Source: Candidatus Thiobius zoothamnicola (GTDB lineage Bacteria > Pseudomonadota > Gammaproteobacteria > Chromatiales > Chromatiaceae). From it: 64,000 bases of DNA. The notes under the pieces are model-generated. The model searched no databases. It was not told the DNA's origin and saw only the letters and a program-made list of their open reading frames with translations. The stretch spans positions 1 through 64,000 of the forward strand of contig JAPQLC010000015.1 of NCBI GenBank assembly GCA_030826945.1. The letters are read 5' to 3'. The translations under genes and the position numbers were made by a program. Shown here piece after piece: positions 28,831 through 38,083 of this stretch (within the stretch, counting starts at the first letter, position 1; each line of letters opens with the position of its first letter).

Positions 28831-31800
28831 TATTGAACCCTCCGGTGAGTAAAGCTACGCGAGTTGACGATGCCCAGGATCAGGGTTTGCAGGTTAGAAC
28901 CGTTGTTGACGAATTCTTCGGTTAATGCACTCAGTTCACACTGGTCAGCGCTGCTTTCTTCGCGTCCGGTGGCAAAGCGGTAGTATTGGGTCGCCATGCA
29001 TTCAGCACCGCGTGTGCTGCCGACCAGGATTTGGTTCATTTCGGCGAAATTACCGAAGGGTATTTGCTCGCCGGACTGGAAAGTCTCCAGGCCGCGCAAA
29101 ACGCCGCTGGTGTCAATGGATTGACCATTTTCGTTGGCTCGATAACCGCCTGCACCGTCGTAATTCTCAAAGGCGAAGCCAGGGCCATCCAGGTATTGAT
29201 GGCATTCGAAGCAACTGGTGTCCGATTGACTGTGCGCAGCGAACCGTTCGCGGGTGGTCAGGTTAGGATCTGGCGCGGGCGGCATCACGCCCATGTTGCC
29301 CGGTTCCGGCAGGTCTTGGCACAGTATACGATCCAGGAAGAAGGAGCCGCGCTTGAACGGATGCGATTCGTTGGTGTTGGCATAGCGTGCCATCACGCTG
29401 CCCAGAGTCAGCGCGCCGAAGCGGGTGCCTTGCGCAGGCACCATTTGCACGTTGCCGCCGGATGCGCTTAGTCCGTAATAACCGGCCAGGGTTTGATCGG
29501 CCAGCACATAGTCTGCGCTGATCAGTTCCTGATAGGTCTGGGTGCTGTCGAACACCACATGGTTGAAGAAGTTGACCACTTCCTGTGCCATGCGTTGCCG
29601 GATTGCATCGGTGTAGTTCGGGTAGGTGGTCATATCTTTGCCGGGCGTGGTGTACACATCATCGGCTAACAACCATTCACCGGCGAATTGACCCAGCCAG
29701 GCTCTTGATTTGGGTAGCGCAAGCAGGCGCGCGGCCTGTTCGATCCGACCGGCTGCGTCTTGCAGGGCACTGTTTTGCGCTGCGCTCATCAGTTCGTCAT
29801 CCGGCATGGAGCCGAGGAACAGATAAGACAGCGCGCTGGCCAGTTCATAATCGGTCAACTGATAAGTACCGTCTTCCTGTAATTCACCCAATTCAGAGCG
29901 GTACAGGAAATGCGGTGAACTGAGCATCGCGGTCATCATCAGGCTCATACCATCTTGTAAGGTACGGCCAGAGAAGAACCCGGCATAGGTCTGTTGTTCG
30001 CTTGCGCTCAGCGGACGGCGGAACGCATCCTGACCGAAATCATTGACCAGGGTATTAATGCAAGCCGAGGTGCTTTCGTTACACGACATCAATTCAGCCT
30101 GATTCGCCGTTAGCGCTTGCTGCGCCAAGTCTTCGGCCATATTCAGGTAGGTTTCAACATGCACATCCGTGATCCGGTTTTGTGCGCTGTTGTTGGCGAA
30201 TCCGCGCACCCGATTCTCGATCGGTAGTTGGTGCACGATGTTCACTGTCAGGCCAAGCAGGTCCTGCACCGTATTTTGGTATTCGCGCCGGGTCAGCAGA
30301 CGCAGGCCACGTTCCCCAGCCGGTGGTTGCTCGGAACAGGCTATGCCGCCGTCATCTCCTCCATCGGCGAACGCCTGGATGATGTAAGCGGTGATGGCAT
30401 CGGCGCAAGAACCTGTGCAATCACTTGGTGCACTGGGTGGCATGGTATCCGCAGTTGTCTGACTGAGCATGCTAGCATGGTTTTGGGTGTAGCCAGTCAA
30501 CGCCACATTGGTGAAGCCGCCGCCGCCATCCGCGCCATGGCAGGCTGCACAAGCTTTGGCCATATACAGGCTGGCACCATAGTCATATTCGGACAGCAGG
30601 TTGGCGTTGGTTTCGACTGAATTGCTTGCACCGTGATCATTCAGCGCAACCAGCTGATATTGATAGCTTATCCCGGCAACAACCGCATTGTCGGTATAGC
30701 TTTGGGTATTGGCGTTCAAATCAGCCAGGGTTTGCCATTCGGTCTGGTCTCCAATCAAGCGGGACAGACGGAAACCGGTTTCATTGCTGCTTCGATCCTG
30801 CCAAGTCAATTGAACCTGATTGTTAGTCAATACGTTGGCGTGCAAGTTGGCAGGCGTTGTGGGCACTGTACTGTCGTCAGGGTCCGTCGGATCGGTAGGA
30901 TCTGTTGGGTCGATCGGGTCAGTGGGATCTATCGGGTTGGTTGGCTCTTGTTCGGTGGTGTCAGCCGCATAGAACTGGGCCAGTTGATATAGCGCCTGGT
31001 CGCCATATTCCTGTTTGATGCCGATAAGCTGTTGCGCCATCAATGTGGGTATATCGGTGCTATGGCCTGCCCAGTAATCTTCCAGCGTGGCTTCCAGATA
31101 GGGCGACCACTGGCTGGCCAGTGGAACACCGCTCAGACCAGTTGCACGCCCGGCATCGGCATGGCACACGGTGCAGCGTGCCTGATGGATGATGCGGCCT
31201 TGTTGCACCGCTTGTTCGTTGGTGCTTTGCTCGGCGGTATGCACGAAAGGCAATGTTGCATAGTGCTCGGCCAGCGCACGGATATGCTCATCTGTATAGC
31301 CGCGTGCGACCCGGCCCATGATGGTCGAGGCGCGTTCATCGGTCTGGTAGGTCTGCATGGTCTGGGTGAAATAATCGACATTCAGACCCGCGATGGTCGG
31401 GATGCCTGGACCAGCACTGGAACCATCCGGGCCGTGGCAGCTGGAGCAGGTACCTGCGAGCAGGCGTACATTAATCTCGGTGCGATCCGGCGGGTCATCC
31501 GGCACTTCATCCTGCCCTGCGCAGAAAACGCCATCCACGCGCACATCGGTTGGTATTTCATTGGTGCCGTTATGTGTGCCGTTATGTGTGCCATTGAAGC
31601 CGAAGCTGAGCGCCGCATTCTTGAGTACTTCGGTATTCCAGCCTGGTGAGGTGGCCTGAATCGCCGTGCCGTTTTGGTTGATCACGCTATTCCAGGCGTT
31701 GGTGACTACTTGACCATTCGGCATGCTCCATTCGACCTGCCAGTCGTACCAGTCACGCCCGGTGTTGGTGATGACCACATCGGCGGTGAAACCAGTGTTC

Positions 31801-32594
31801 CATTGTTCACGGATGTCGTAGCTGACCTGACAAGAGACCGGTTCTTCCGGTTCGGGTTCCGGCTGACCATCGCATAAAATGCCATTCACTTTAATATCGG
31901 TGGGCACCGGGTTTGGTCCTTGACGGGTACCATTAAAGCCGAAACTGAGCACAGCATCTTTGGCTATGTTGGCGTTCCAACTTACCGGAGATACCTGCAC
32001 GGTATCACCATTTTGGCTGATCACGCTATTCCATGCATGAGTCACCACCTGACCGTTCGGCATGCTCCATTCAACCTGCCAGTTGCTCCAGTCGCGCCCG
32101 GTATTGGTGATCATCACATCGGTGGTGAAGCCAGTGCTCCATTGCTCGCGGATGTTGTAGTTGGCTTCACAGGTAACCGGTTCTTCTGGTTGTTCAGGCT
32201 CGGGTTCCGGTTGACCTGTACACAAGGTGCCGTTGACGGTGATGTTGGTGGGAATCGGGTTTGCCCCTTGGTGGCTGCCGTTGAAGCCAAAATTCACCGT
32301 TTGATTGGCACCCACTTGGCCGTTCCAACTAGCGTTTTGCACACTGACTTGATTGCCGTTTTGATTGTGCTGGCCGTTCCATAAGCCGGTAATCTGTTGG
32401 CCGCCAGTGAAATCCCAGGTTGCTTGCCAACTGCTCCAGGCATCGCCCGTGTTGGTGATATTGACCGAGGCGGTAAAGCCGGTATTCCACTCGCTGCTAA
32501 AGCTGTAATCGACATGGCAGGCATTGGCTGCATAGCCTGATACAGGCAACAAGGCAAAGAGACAGACGGCATGGACGATATGTCGAATCTTCAT
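28830..32594 (-). CDS. secreted tetrahaem CBM2 protein with DUF1592-type tail
   Basis: 1254 residues with an N-terminal Sec signal (about 1-22). Three CBM2-type carbohydrate-binding modules lie at about 26-125, 142-241 and 255-358, joined by PEPEPE linkers; conserved Trp and terminal Cys pairs are visible in each. Haem motifs: CSSCH 383, CTVCH 474, CAACH 682, CFECH 1128. A DPTDPTDP-rich linker (549-580) leads to an Fn3-like domain (581-665). The tail has DUF1587 (766-790), DUF1595, DUF1592 (910-1045), DUF1588 (1060-1160) and DUF1585 (1180-1250). The first haem pair resembles tandem cytochrome c4-like domains. It probably binds cellulose or chitin and passes electrons at the cell surface; this role is inference. 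Confidence 0.85.
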   Translation of the reverse strand: MKIRHIVHAVCLFALLPVSGYAANACHVDYSFSSEWNTGFTASVNITNTGDAWSSWQATWDFTGGQQITGLWNGQHNQNGNQVSVQNASWNGQVGANQTVNFGFNGSHQGANPIPTNITVNGTLCTGQPEPEPEQPEEPVTCEANYNIREQWSTGFTTDVMITNTGRDWSNWQVEWSMPNGQVVTHAWNSVISQNGDTVQVSPVSWNANIAKDAVLSFGFNGTRQGPNPVPTDIKVNGILCDGQPEPEPEEPVSCQVSYDIREQWNTGFTADVVITNTGRDWYDWQVEWSMPNGQVVTNAWNSVINQNGTAIQATSPGWNTEVLKNAALSFGFNGTHNGTHNGTNEIPTDVRVDGVFCAGQDEVPDDPPDRTEINVRLLAGTCSSCHGPDGSSAGPGIPTIAGLNVDYFTQTMQTYQTDERASTIMGRVARGYTDEHIRALAEHYATLPFVHTAEQSTNEQAVQQGRIIHQARCTVCHADAGRATGLSGVPLASQWSPYLEATLEDYWAGHSTDIPTLMAQQLIGIKQEYGDQALYQLAQFYAADTTEQEPTNPIDPTDPIDPTDPTDPTDPDDSTVPTTPANLHANVLTNNQVQLTWQDRSSNETGFRLSRLIGDQTEWQTLADLNANTQSYTDNAVVAGISYQYQLVALNDHGASNSVETNANLLSEYDYGASLYMAKACAACHGADGGGGFTNVALTGYTQNHASMLSQTTADTMPPSAPSDCTGSCADAITAYIIQAFADGGDDGGIACSEQPPAGERGLRLLTRREYQNTVQDLLGLTVNIVHQLPIENRVRGFANNSAQNRITDVHVETYLNMAEDLAQQALTANQAELMSCNESTSACINTLVNDFGQDAFRRPLSASEQQTYAGFFSGRTLQDGMSLMMTAMLSSPHFLYRSELGELQEDGTYQLTDYELASALSYLFLGSMPDDELMSAAQNSALQDAAGRIEQAARLLALPKSRAWLGQFAGEWLLADDVYTTPGKDMTTYPNYTDAIRQRMAQEVVNFFNHVVFDSTQTYQELISADYVLADQTLAGYYGLSASGGNVQMVPAQGTRFGALTLGSVMARYANTNESHPFKRGSFFLDRILCQDLPEPGNMGVMPPAPDPNLTTRERFAAHSQSDTSCFECHQYLDGPGFAFENYDGAGGYRANENGQSIDTSGVLRGLETFQSGEQIPFGNFAEMNQILVGSTRGAECMATQYYRFATGREESSADQCELSALTEEFVNNGSNLQTLILGIVNSRSFTHRRVQ

Positions 32595-32924
32595 AATGAC
32601 GCCACCGAAGATTGAGAAAAAATCTAGAGTTTCAGCTACTTCTAATGTAGCAGTGAAAAATAAAAATTCAACTAAAAAACAATGGAATTTTAATCGATAG
32701 TGTCGCCACGAGAGCGAGGGTGGGAAATTTTAGGGGCGAAGTGGTGAAGCGCAGCCTTTGATGGCGGTTTTGTCCTGCTTTGTTTTATAGGCGGGTTGAA
32801 TGTGAGTGTTGGCAGGCGGCTATAAAACTTGATTGATCTCGAATCACTGGGATTGTCTAGGCTTTGCAGCTATGCGCGGTTATAGGCCGTCCGGTGCGCA
32901 TAGCTGTTATTTGTCGGCTTTTAA
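32595..32924. other. 330-base intergenic region upstream of the CBM2 operon
   Basis: No gene. The AT-rich part (about 32610-32700) should contain the promoter of the CBM2-DUF1552-fccB operon. I cannot fix -35/-10 boxes with confidence. It also holds the inverted repeat at 32867-32906. Confidence 0.4.
32867..32906. repeat. 11-bp perfect inverted repeat downstream of hsp20
   Basis: Arms CAGCTATGCGC and GCGCATAGCTG with an 18-base spacer. It lies 19 bases past the hsp20 stop. There is no T run on the hsp20 strand, so it may be a 3' stem or an operator-like site. Confidence 0.5.
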
Positions 32925-33386
32925 TTAAGCAACTTGTTTCATAGCGTCTCCACCGATCAGTTTTTCATCGCTAGTGCGGATTTTGATGCGGCGGGGTTTC
33001 ATGGCTTCGGGTATCTCGCGCACCAGATCAATGTGTAATAAGCCGTCTTTGACTTCAGCACCGTCAACGCGGACATAATCAGCGAGTTGGTAAGCACGTT
33101 CAAAGCTGCGGTTAGCGATGCCACGGTATAGATATTGACGGTCAGCGATATCGTCGGCTTTTTTGCCGGTGATTTTGAGCTTGTTTTCTTTGACTTCAAT
33201 ATCCAGTTCGTCTGCTCCAAAGCCAGCAACCGCCATGGTGATGCGGTATTTATCCTCGCCGACTCTTTCAATGTTGTAGGGAGGGTAGCCATTGGCGTCA
33301 ACCCGGCGAGCGGATTCAAGCGCATCGGCGAGGCGATCAAAACCGATGGCGTTACGGAATAAGGGGGAAAAGTCGAAAGTCGTCAT
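32925..33386 (-). CDS. small heat-shock protein, Hsp20/IbpA type
   Basis: 153 residues with an alpha-crystallin domain (about 37-130: YNIERVGEDKYRITMAVAGF, ENKLKITGKK, RGIANRSFERAYQL, DGLLHIDLVREIP). An ATP-independent holdase that keeps unfolded proteins soluble in the cytoplasm. It is monocistronic. Upstream lies a sigma-32-like promoter, and GAGGA is seven bases before the ATG. The 5' leader is about 85 bases and could fold over the ribosome-binding site as an RNA thermometer, which I could not establish. Confidence 0.93.
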   Translation of the reverse strand: MTTFDFSPLFRNAIGFDRLADALESARRVDANGYPPYNIERVGEDKYRITMAVAGFGADELDIEVKENKLKITGKKADDIADRQYLYRGIANRSFERAYQLADYVRVDGAEVKDGLLHIDLVREIPEAMKPRRIKIRTSDEKLIGGDAMKQVA

Positions 33387-33475
33387 TGTTCTGTCCTCAT
33401 GTTAAGCGACAAATGAAAGTTCAGTGCTCGGTGAGCCACTGGATCCATGGATCTGATTCAGCATCCATGTTTCGT

Positions 33476-33503
33476 ACATGAGGGCGGAGTGGGGTTATTC
33501 AAG
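33476..33503 (-). promoter_or_regulatory. sigma-32 heat-shock promoter for hsp20
   Basis: On the minus strand CTTGAA (33503-33498), then 13 bases, then CCCTCATGT (33484-33476). This is close to the sigma-32 consensus CTTGAAA / CCCCATNT and lies about 90 bases before the hsp20 ATG. Confidence 0.6.
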
Positions 33504-33562
33504 AGTCTGCCGGGTGGTAAGTTGAAATTTCCCGGCGCTGGCGTTATTGGGTATGGTAAGAG

Positions 33563-34477
33563 TTAGTGTGCATGCACTGGTTTCATATAAGAAATGGGTG
33601 CTGCATCCGGCGAATCGAAAATGACTTCTTCCCAGGCTTCAGTGCGGGATATCAAGGCGTTTAACAGACGGTTATTGAGCGCATGGCCTGATTTGTAGGC
33701 GCTGAATTGACCAATTAAGCTACGCCCCAGCAAGTACAGGTCGCCAATTGCATCAAGAATTTTATGTTTGACGAATTCATCTTCATATCGCAGCCCATCT
33801 TCATTAAGGACGCGGAATTCGTCAATGACGATGGCATTCGACATGTTGCCGCCAAGGGCCAGGCCATTCTCACGCAAGGTTTCAATATCGCGTAAAAAGC
33901 CGAAGGTGCGGGCGCGGCTGACTTCTTTAACGAAGGAGGTGGAGGAGAAATCAATGGAGACTTGGTTGTTTTTTTCTTTCTCCATCACCGGATGGTCAAA
34001 GTCAATGCCGAATTGCACTTTGAAGCCTTCAAATGGTTCGAAACGAGCGACTTTATCGCCATCTCTCACTTCAACGGTATCCAAAATGCGGATAAAGCGT
34101 TTAGATGCATTCTGCTCTTCCACGCCAGCAGATTGAATCAGGAAGACAAAAGGGCCTGAACTGCCGTCCATAATAGGCACTTCAGGTGCACTGACGTCCA
34201 CATAAGCATTGTCGATGCCCAAGCCGGCGAAAGCGGATAACAGATGTTCGACGGTAGAGATGCGCACGCCGTCTTTAACCAGAACGGTGGATAATTGAGT
34301 GTCTCCGACCAACGAGGCTTTCGCTGGGATTTCGACGGTGGTTGGCAAATCCGTACGGCAAAACACAATACCGGTATCTGGCGCTGCGGGACGTAATGTG
34401 AGGTAGATTTTTCCCCCTGTGTGTAAGCCGACGCCCGTCGCGCGAATAACATTTTTCAGCGTACGCTGTTTAATCAT
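33563..34477 (-). CDS. lpxC: UDP-3-O-acyl-N-acetylglucosamine deacetylase
   Basis: Zinc enzyme of the committed step of lipid A synthesis. 304 residues. Motifs: [18 protein letters not shown] (metal His), EVPIMDGSS and [15 protein letters not shown] (metal His and Asp). It follows ftsZ by 120 bases, the standard gammaproteobacterial position at the end of the division cluster. No anomaly. Confidence 0.97.
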   Translation of the reverse strand: MIKQRTLKNVIRATGVGLHTGGKIYLTLRPAAPDTGIVFCRTDLPTTVEIPAKASLVGDTQLSTVLVKDGVRISTVEHLLSAFAGLGIDNAYVDVSAPEVPIMDGSSGPFVFLIQSAGVEEQNASKRFIRILDTVEVRDGDKVARFEPFEGFKVQFGIDFDHPVMEKEKNNQVSIDFSSTSFVKEVSRARTFGFLRDIETLRENGLALGGNMSNAIVIDEFRVLNEDGLRYEDEFVKHKILDAIGDLYLLGRSLIGQFSAYKSGHALNNRLLNALISRTEAWEEVIFDSPDAAPISYMKPVHAH

Positions 34478-34597
34478 GCGTGATTATCTCCGCAGAGTGG
34501 ATCTTCCAAACCGAAACTTGCAGCCCGGCTTCCTGCACATGACCAAATCTGAGGATTATTTCCAATAAACCGAGGGGAATCAAGTGGCTTTGCTGAG

Positions 34598-35782
34598 TCA
34601 ATCGGCTTGCCGCCTCAGAAAGGCGGGTATATCGAGATATTCCATATCTTTATCCTGCGCCGCGCCGACATAATTACGCGCGTCCAGCGCGGGGACTTTA
34701 TCTTCCTGGGTTTTTGGAACTTCCTTCAGGTTTTGTTCAGCTTGCTGCTCAGCTGCCGCCCGTTTCATACGCACGGGTCTTAGTTCATCAATCACACGTT
34801 CCCGGGGCTGATCGGTGTTTGGCGTTGTCGGCGTTATGCCCGTCGCGACGACGGTGACGCGCATTTCTTCAATCATTTCAGTATCAATAACGGTGCCGAT
34901 AACCACGGTGGCGTCGTCGTCCGCGAATTCTTTGATGGTGTTGCCAACCTGGTCGAATTCGCCAATTGACATGTCCATACCAGAGGTAATGTTGACCAGC
35001 AGACCTTTTGCGCCGGCCAGATTGATATCTTCCAGCAAAGGGCTGCGAATCGCCATTTCCGCCGCTTCGCGGGCGCGATTGTCACCTTTGGCGAATCCGC
35101 TGCCCATCATGGCTTCGCCCATTTCTGACATGACGGTGCGCACATCCGCAAAGTCCACATTAATCAAACCCGGGCGGGTGATCAGTTCAGAGATGCCTTG
35201 CACAGCATTGTACAGTACGTCATTGGCGGTTTTGAAGGCGTCCAGCAGTGAAGTGGCTTCGCCCAATACGGAGAGCAATTTTTCATTCGGTATCGTGATT
35301 AACGAATCCACTCTTTCGCTTAATGCGGTAATGCCGGCTTCGGCGATGCGCATACGTTTTGCGCCTTCAAATGCGAAAGGCTTGGTCACGACCGCGACGG
35401 TCAGGATACCTAATTCCCGGGCGATTTCGGCGATAACCGGCGTGGCCCCCGTGCCTGTGCCGCCGCCCATGCCGGCAGTGATGAACACCATATCAGCGCC
35501 TTCCAGCACCTCGGCGATGCGATCCCGGTCTTCCTGCGCTGCTTGATGGCCGCGTTCCGGGTTGGCGCCTGCGCCCAAGCCCCGCGTGACGTTGGAACCG
35601 AGTTGGAGTGCCGTCTGCACTTCTGTGCCGCTTAGCGCCTGGGCGTCAGTATTGGCGCAGATGAAATCGACGCCTTCCAGGTTTGATTTCAGCATGTGGT
35701 GCACTGCGTTGCCGCCACCGCCGCCAACGCCGATGACTTTGATGACTGCGTTTTGCGTATCAACATCCATCAACTCAAACAT
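34598..35782 (-). CDS. ftsZ: cell division protein FtsZ
   Basis: Tubulin-like GTPase that builds the Z ring at midcell. 394 residues. [12 protein letters not shown], the tubulin signature [13 protein letters not shown] and [15 protein letters not shown] are visible. The conserved C-terminal tail for FtsA/ZipA binding is [12 protein letters not shown] purine-rich CGGGGG lies before the ATG. A 304-base gap separates it from ftsA, unlike the overlapping upstream genes, so ftsZ may have its own promoter. Confidence 0.98.
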   Translation of the reverse strand: MFELMDVDTQNAVIKVIGVGGGGGNAVHHMLKSNLEGVDFICANTDAQALSGTEVQTALQLGSNVTRGLGAGANPERGHQAAQEDRDRIAEVLEGADMVFITAGMGGGTGTGATPVIAEIARELGILTVAVVTKPFAFEGAKRMRIAEAGITALSERVDSLITIPNEKLLSVLGEATSLLDAFKTANDVLYNAVQGISELITRPGLINVDFADVRTVMSEMGEAMMGSGFAKGDNRAREAAEMAIRSPLLEDINLAGAKGLLVNITSGMDMSIGEFDQVGNTIKEFADDDATVVIGTVIDTEMIEEMRVTVVATGITPTTPNTDQPRERVIDELRPVRMKRAAAEQQAEQNLKEVPKTQEDKVPALDARNYVGAAQDKDMEYLDIPAFLRRQAD

Positions 35783-36086
35783 AATGTACCCCCGTAATCT
35801 GCGTCATCTTGCTTATTACCTGAAATTTCATGGAATCCTGTGATCAACGTTTTAATCTTAATTCCCAGTCGGGTTTATACCCTTGCTGAGGATCTAAATC
35901 TGGTTAAATACGACATTGGGTTTCGTATGAATCACTCAACATATTCTATCTTACCTGTGGCGGATATTTTGATGATGTTTCCCAGGCAAAGGAAATAAAA
36001 TTTCCCTTCATCGCTTGATTTTAGTGATATGTCTCAATATTTCCCAGAGTCTGTGGTGAAATCGTGATTTTTTACTGATTTTTGAG
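35783..36086. other. 304-base gap between ftsA and ftsZ
   Basis: AT-rich, no supported ORF on either strand. It is the only large gap on the ftsZ side of the cluster and is the natural place for an ftsZ promoter. I cannot name boxes with confidence. Confidence 0.4.
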
Positions 36087-37322
36087 TTAAAAATTACCGC
36101 TAAACCAGTTTTTGATGCGTCGCCAAGTGGGTTGGGCATGATCGTCCACGCTGTTTTCAACAGCGCCTTCATGGTGTTCTTGTTGGGCGTACGCCAGCAA
36201 GCCCACACCCGTGGCGTAGATCGGGTTATTCACCACGCTGCTTAAGCCAGCGACATTGCGTGGAATGCCGAGGCGCACTGGCATGCTGAAAATATCTTCG
36301 GCCAGTTCAATCAGACCTTCCATGCGTGAACTGCCGCCGGTCAGCACAATGCCGCCTGCGACCAAATCCTCAAACCCGGAACGCCGTAGTTCATTCTGCA
36401 CCAGATTCAAGAGTTCATCGTAGCGCGGCTCGACCACTTGAGCCAGGGTTTGGCGCGATGACCGGCGCGGCGGACGTTCGCCGATGCTTGGTACTTCGAT
36501 TTCTTCGTCCGGTCCGGCCAGTTGGGCCAGTGCGCAGGCATATTTACGTTTGATCTCCTCGGCATGTTGCATGGGCGTGCGTAAGGCGACGGCGATGTCG
36601 TTGGTGACCTGGTGTCCGGCGATGGGGATGACACCAGTATAGCGGATTGAGCCATGCGAAAAGATGGCGATGTCCGTGGTGCCGCCGCCAATATCCGCCA
36701 GGCATACCCCGAGTTCTTTTTCGTCCTGCTCCAGGACGGCATAGCTGGAAGCCAGTTGTTCCAATACCAATCCTTTGACTTCAAGTCCGCAACGCTGGAT
36801 GCATTTGATGATGTTTTGCGAGGCGCTGGCCGCGCAGGTCACAATGTGTACTTTGACCTCCAGACGGATGCCGGACATGCCGATCGGCGACTGGATGCCT
36901 TCCTGATGATCAATGATGAATTCCTGCGGCAGGATGTGCAGCACTTCACGATCCGCCGGAATGGCGATCGCGCGCGCGGATTCAATCACCCGGTTGACAT
37001 CCGCGCTGGTGACTTCGCGTTCCTTAATTGCCACGACGCCGTTGGAATTCACGCTTTCAATGTGGCTGCCTGCGATACCGGCGTAGACGGATGTGATTTC
37101 CATGCCGGACATCAGTTCGGCCTCCTCCACGGCGCGCTGAATGGATTGCACGGTGGATTCGATGTCAACCACCACGCCCTTTTTCAGGCCGTTGGAAGGG
37201 TTTGAACCCAGGCCGATAATCTCCAGTACGCCATCTTCCTTGACTTCCCCGACGATGGCGACCACCTTGGATGTGCCGATGTCGAGTCCGACGATAATGT
37301 GTTTATCGTTTTTCGCAGCCAT
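36087..37322 (-). CDS. ftsA: cell division protein FtsA
   Basis: Actin-like ATPase that tethers FtsZ to the membrane. 411 residues. IVGLDIGTSKVVAIVGEV begins the nucleotide fold, DIGGGTTDIAIF is the phosphate-2 motif, and GIVLTGGSSRMEGL the adenosine motif. A C-terminal amphipathic helix (TWRRIKNWFSGNF) serves as membrane anchor. Its start overlaps the ftsQ stop by one base. Confidence 0.97.
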   Translation of the reverse strand: MAAKNDKHIIVGLDIGTSKVVAIVGEVKEDGVLEIIGLGSNPSNGLKKGVVVDIESTVQSIQRAVEEAELMSGMEITSVYAGIAGSHIESVNSNGVVAIKEREVTSADVNRVIESARAIAIPADREVLHILPQEFIIDHQEGIQSPIGMSGIRLEVKVHIVTCAASASQNIIKCIQRCGLEVKGLVLEQLASSYAVLEQDEKELGVCLADIGGGTTDIAIFSHGSIRYTGVIPIAGHQVTNDIAVALRTPMQHAEEIKRKYACALAQLAGPDEEIEVPSIGERPPRRSSRQTLAQVVEPRYDELLNLVQNELRRSGFEDLVAGGIVLTGGSSRMEGLIELAEDIFSMPVRLGIPRNVAGLSSVVNNPIYATGVGLLAYAQQEHHEGAVENSVDDHAQPTWRRIKNWFSGNF

Positions 37323-38083
37323 TAACTTTTACCTTCATAGTGATGTGATGACGCGTCGGCATGGGCTGGTGAATGATTTCGCCAACGTACCGCGACGCCA
37401 TGCGCATAGCGCATGTCAATCTGTTGCGGCTCGCCATAGGTGGTCAGATCAGCGTAGATATGCATAAAGTTGCGCCAACGCCGCTGGTGTTCCGCCTGAC
37501 CCAGCATCAGCTTTAACCCATTACTGAAATGCACGCGCCATTCCTGCCGTTGGTTGAGGTGTAATTGTGTGATTCGTAACTTATGTCGCATAGCATCGGT
37601 ATGTATTAAAGCGTAAAAATGTGCGACTAAGGGAACCTTGTCTGTCGCGCCCTTGAGCACTGGCAGATGGGGTATATCCGGATTGGCCGCCGGTCGGAAA
37701 ATTTCGCCGGATGGATTAACCAGCGCAGGCTCGCCGTCACTGCGCAGCCAATAGGCGATAGGGCGTTGCTCAGTGATATGGATTTGCAGTGTATCCGGCC
37801 AGACGCGCCGGATACGGGCGTCTTTTATCCAGGCCTGATTCAACAACCTGGCCCGAATGTTGGCGATATCTGCGTTGAAAAATCCGCCATGAATGCTATC
37901 AGTGATTTGTTGATTCAGCTTATACGTATCCAGATGGGCGAAATCACCATGGATTTTGATCTTGTTGATCGGCCATGGGTCAGTGGTATTGAAATAACCA
38001 TACCATAACGCAGTAATACCGCTACCGATTAAGCACAGTATCAGTATTTTAAGCCATGGGTTCCTGGTGCGTCGCGCACTCAT
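37322..38083 (-). CDS. ftsQ: cell division protein FtsQ
   Basis: Bitopic inner-membrane divisome protein that links FtsL/FtsB with early proteins. 253 residues. One N-terminal membrane helix (about 10-28), then a POTRA domain (INKIKIHGDFAHLDTYKL, NIRARLLNQAWIKDARIRRVWPDTLQI) and a periplasmic beta domain. Short overlaps with ddl (4 bases) and ftsA (1 base). Confidence 0.92.
   Translation of the reverse strand: MSARRTRNPWLKILILCLIGSGITALWYGYFNTTDPWPINKIKIHGDFAHLDTYKLNQQITDSIHGGFFNADIANIRARLLNQAWIKDARIRRVWPDTLQIHITEQRPIAYWLRSDGEPALVNPSGEIFRPAANPDIPHLPVLKGATDKVPLVAHFYALIHTDAMRHKLRITQLHLNQRQEWRVHFSNGLKLMLGQAEHQRRWRNFMHIYADLTTYGEPQQIDMRYAHGVAVRWRNHSPAHADASSHHYEGKS

Noticed and set aside
30840-30960. 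Tandem GATCCGTC-like repeats considered as a non-coding minisatellite
   Set aside because: They are the codons of the DPTDPTDP linker in the CBM2-haem protein, an ordinary secreted-protein linker.
30626-32384. Long plus-strand frames opposite the CBM2-haem gene (for example 31032-31649 and 31920-32384)
   Set aside because: They are mirror frames of a repetitive coding region; the minus strand carries clear domains, signal peptide and haem motifs.
34815-35546. 243-residue plus-strand frame opposite ftsZ
   Set aside because: Serine/alanine-rich mirror of ftsZ without any family motif.
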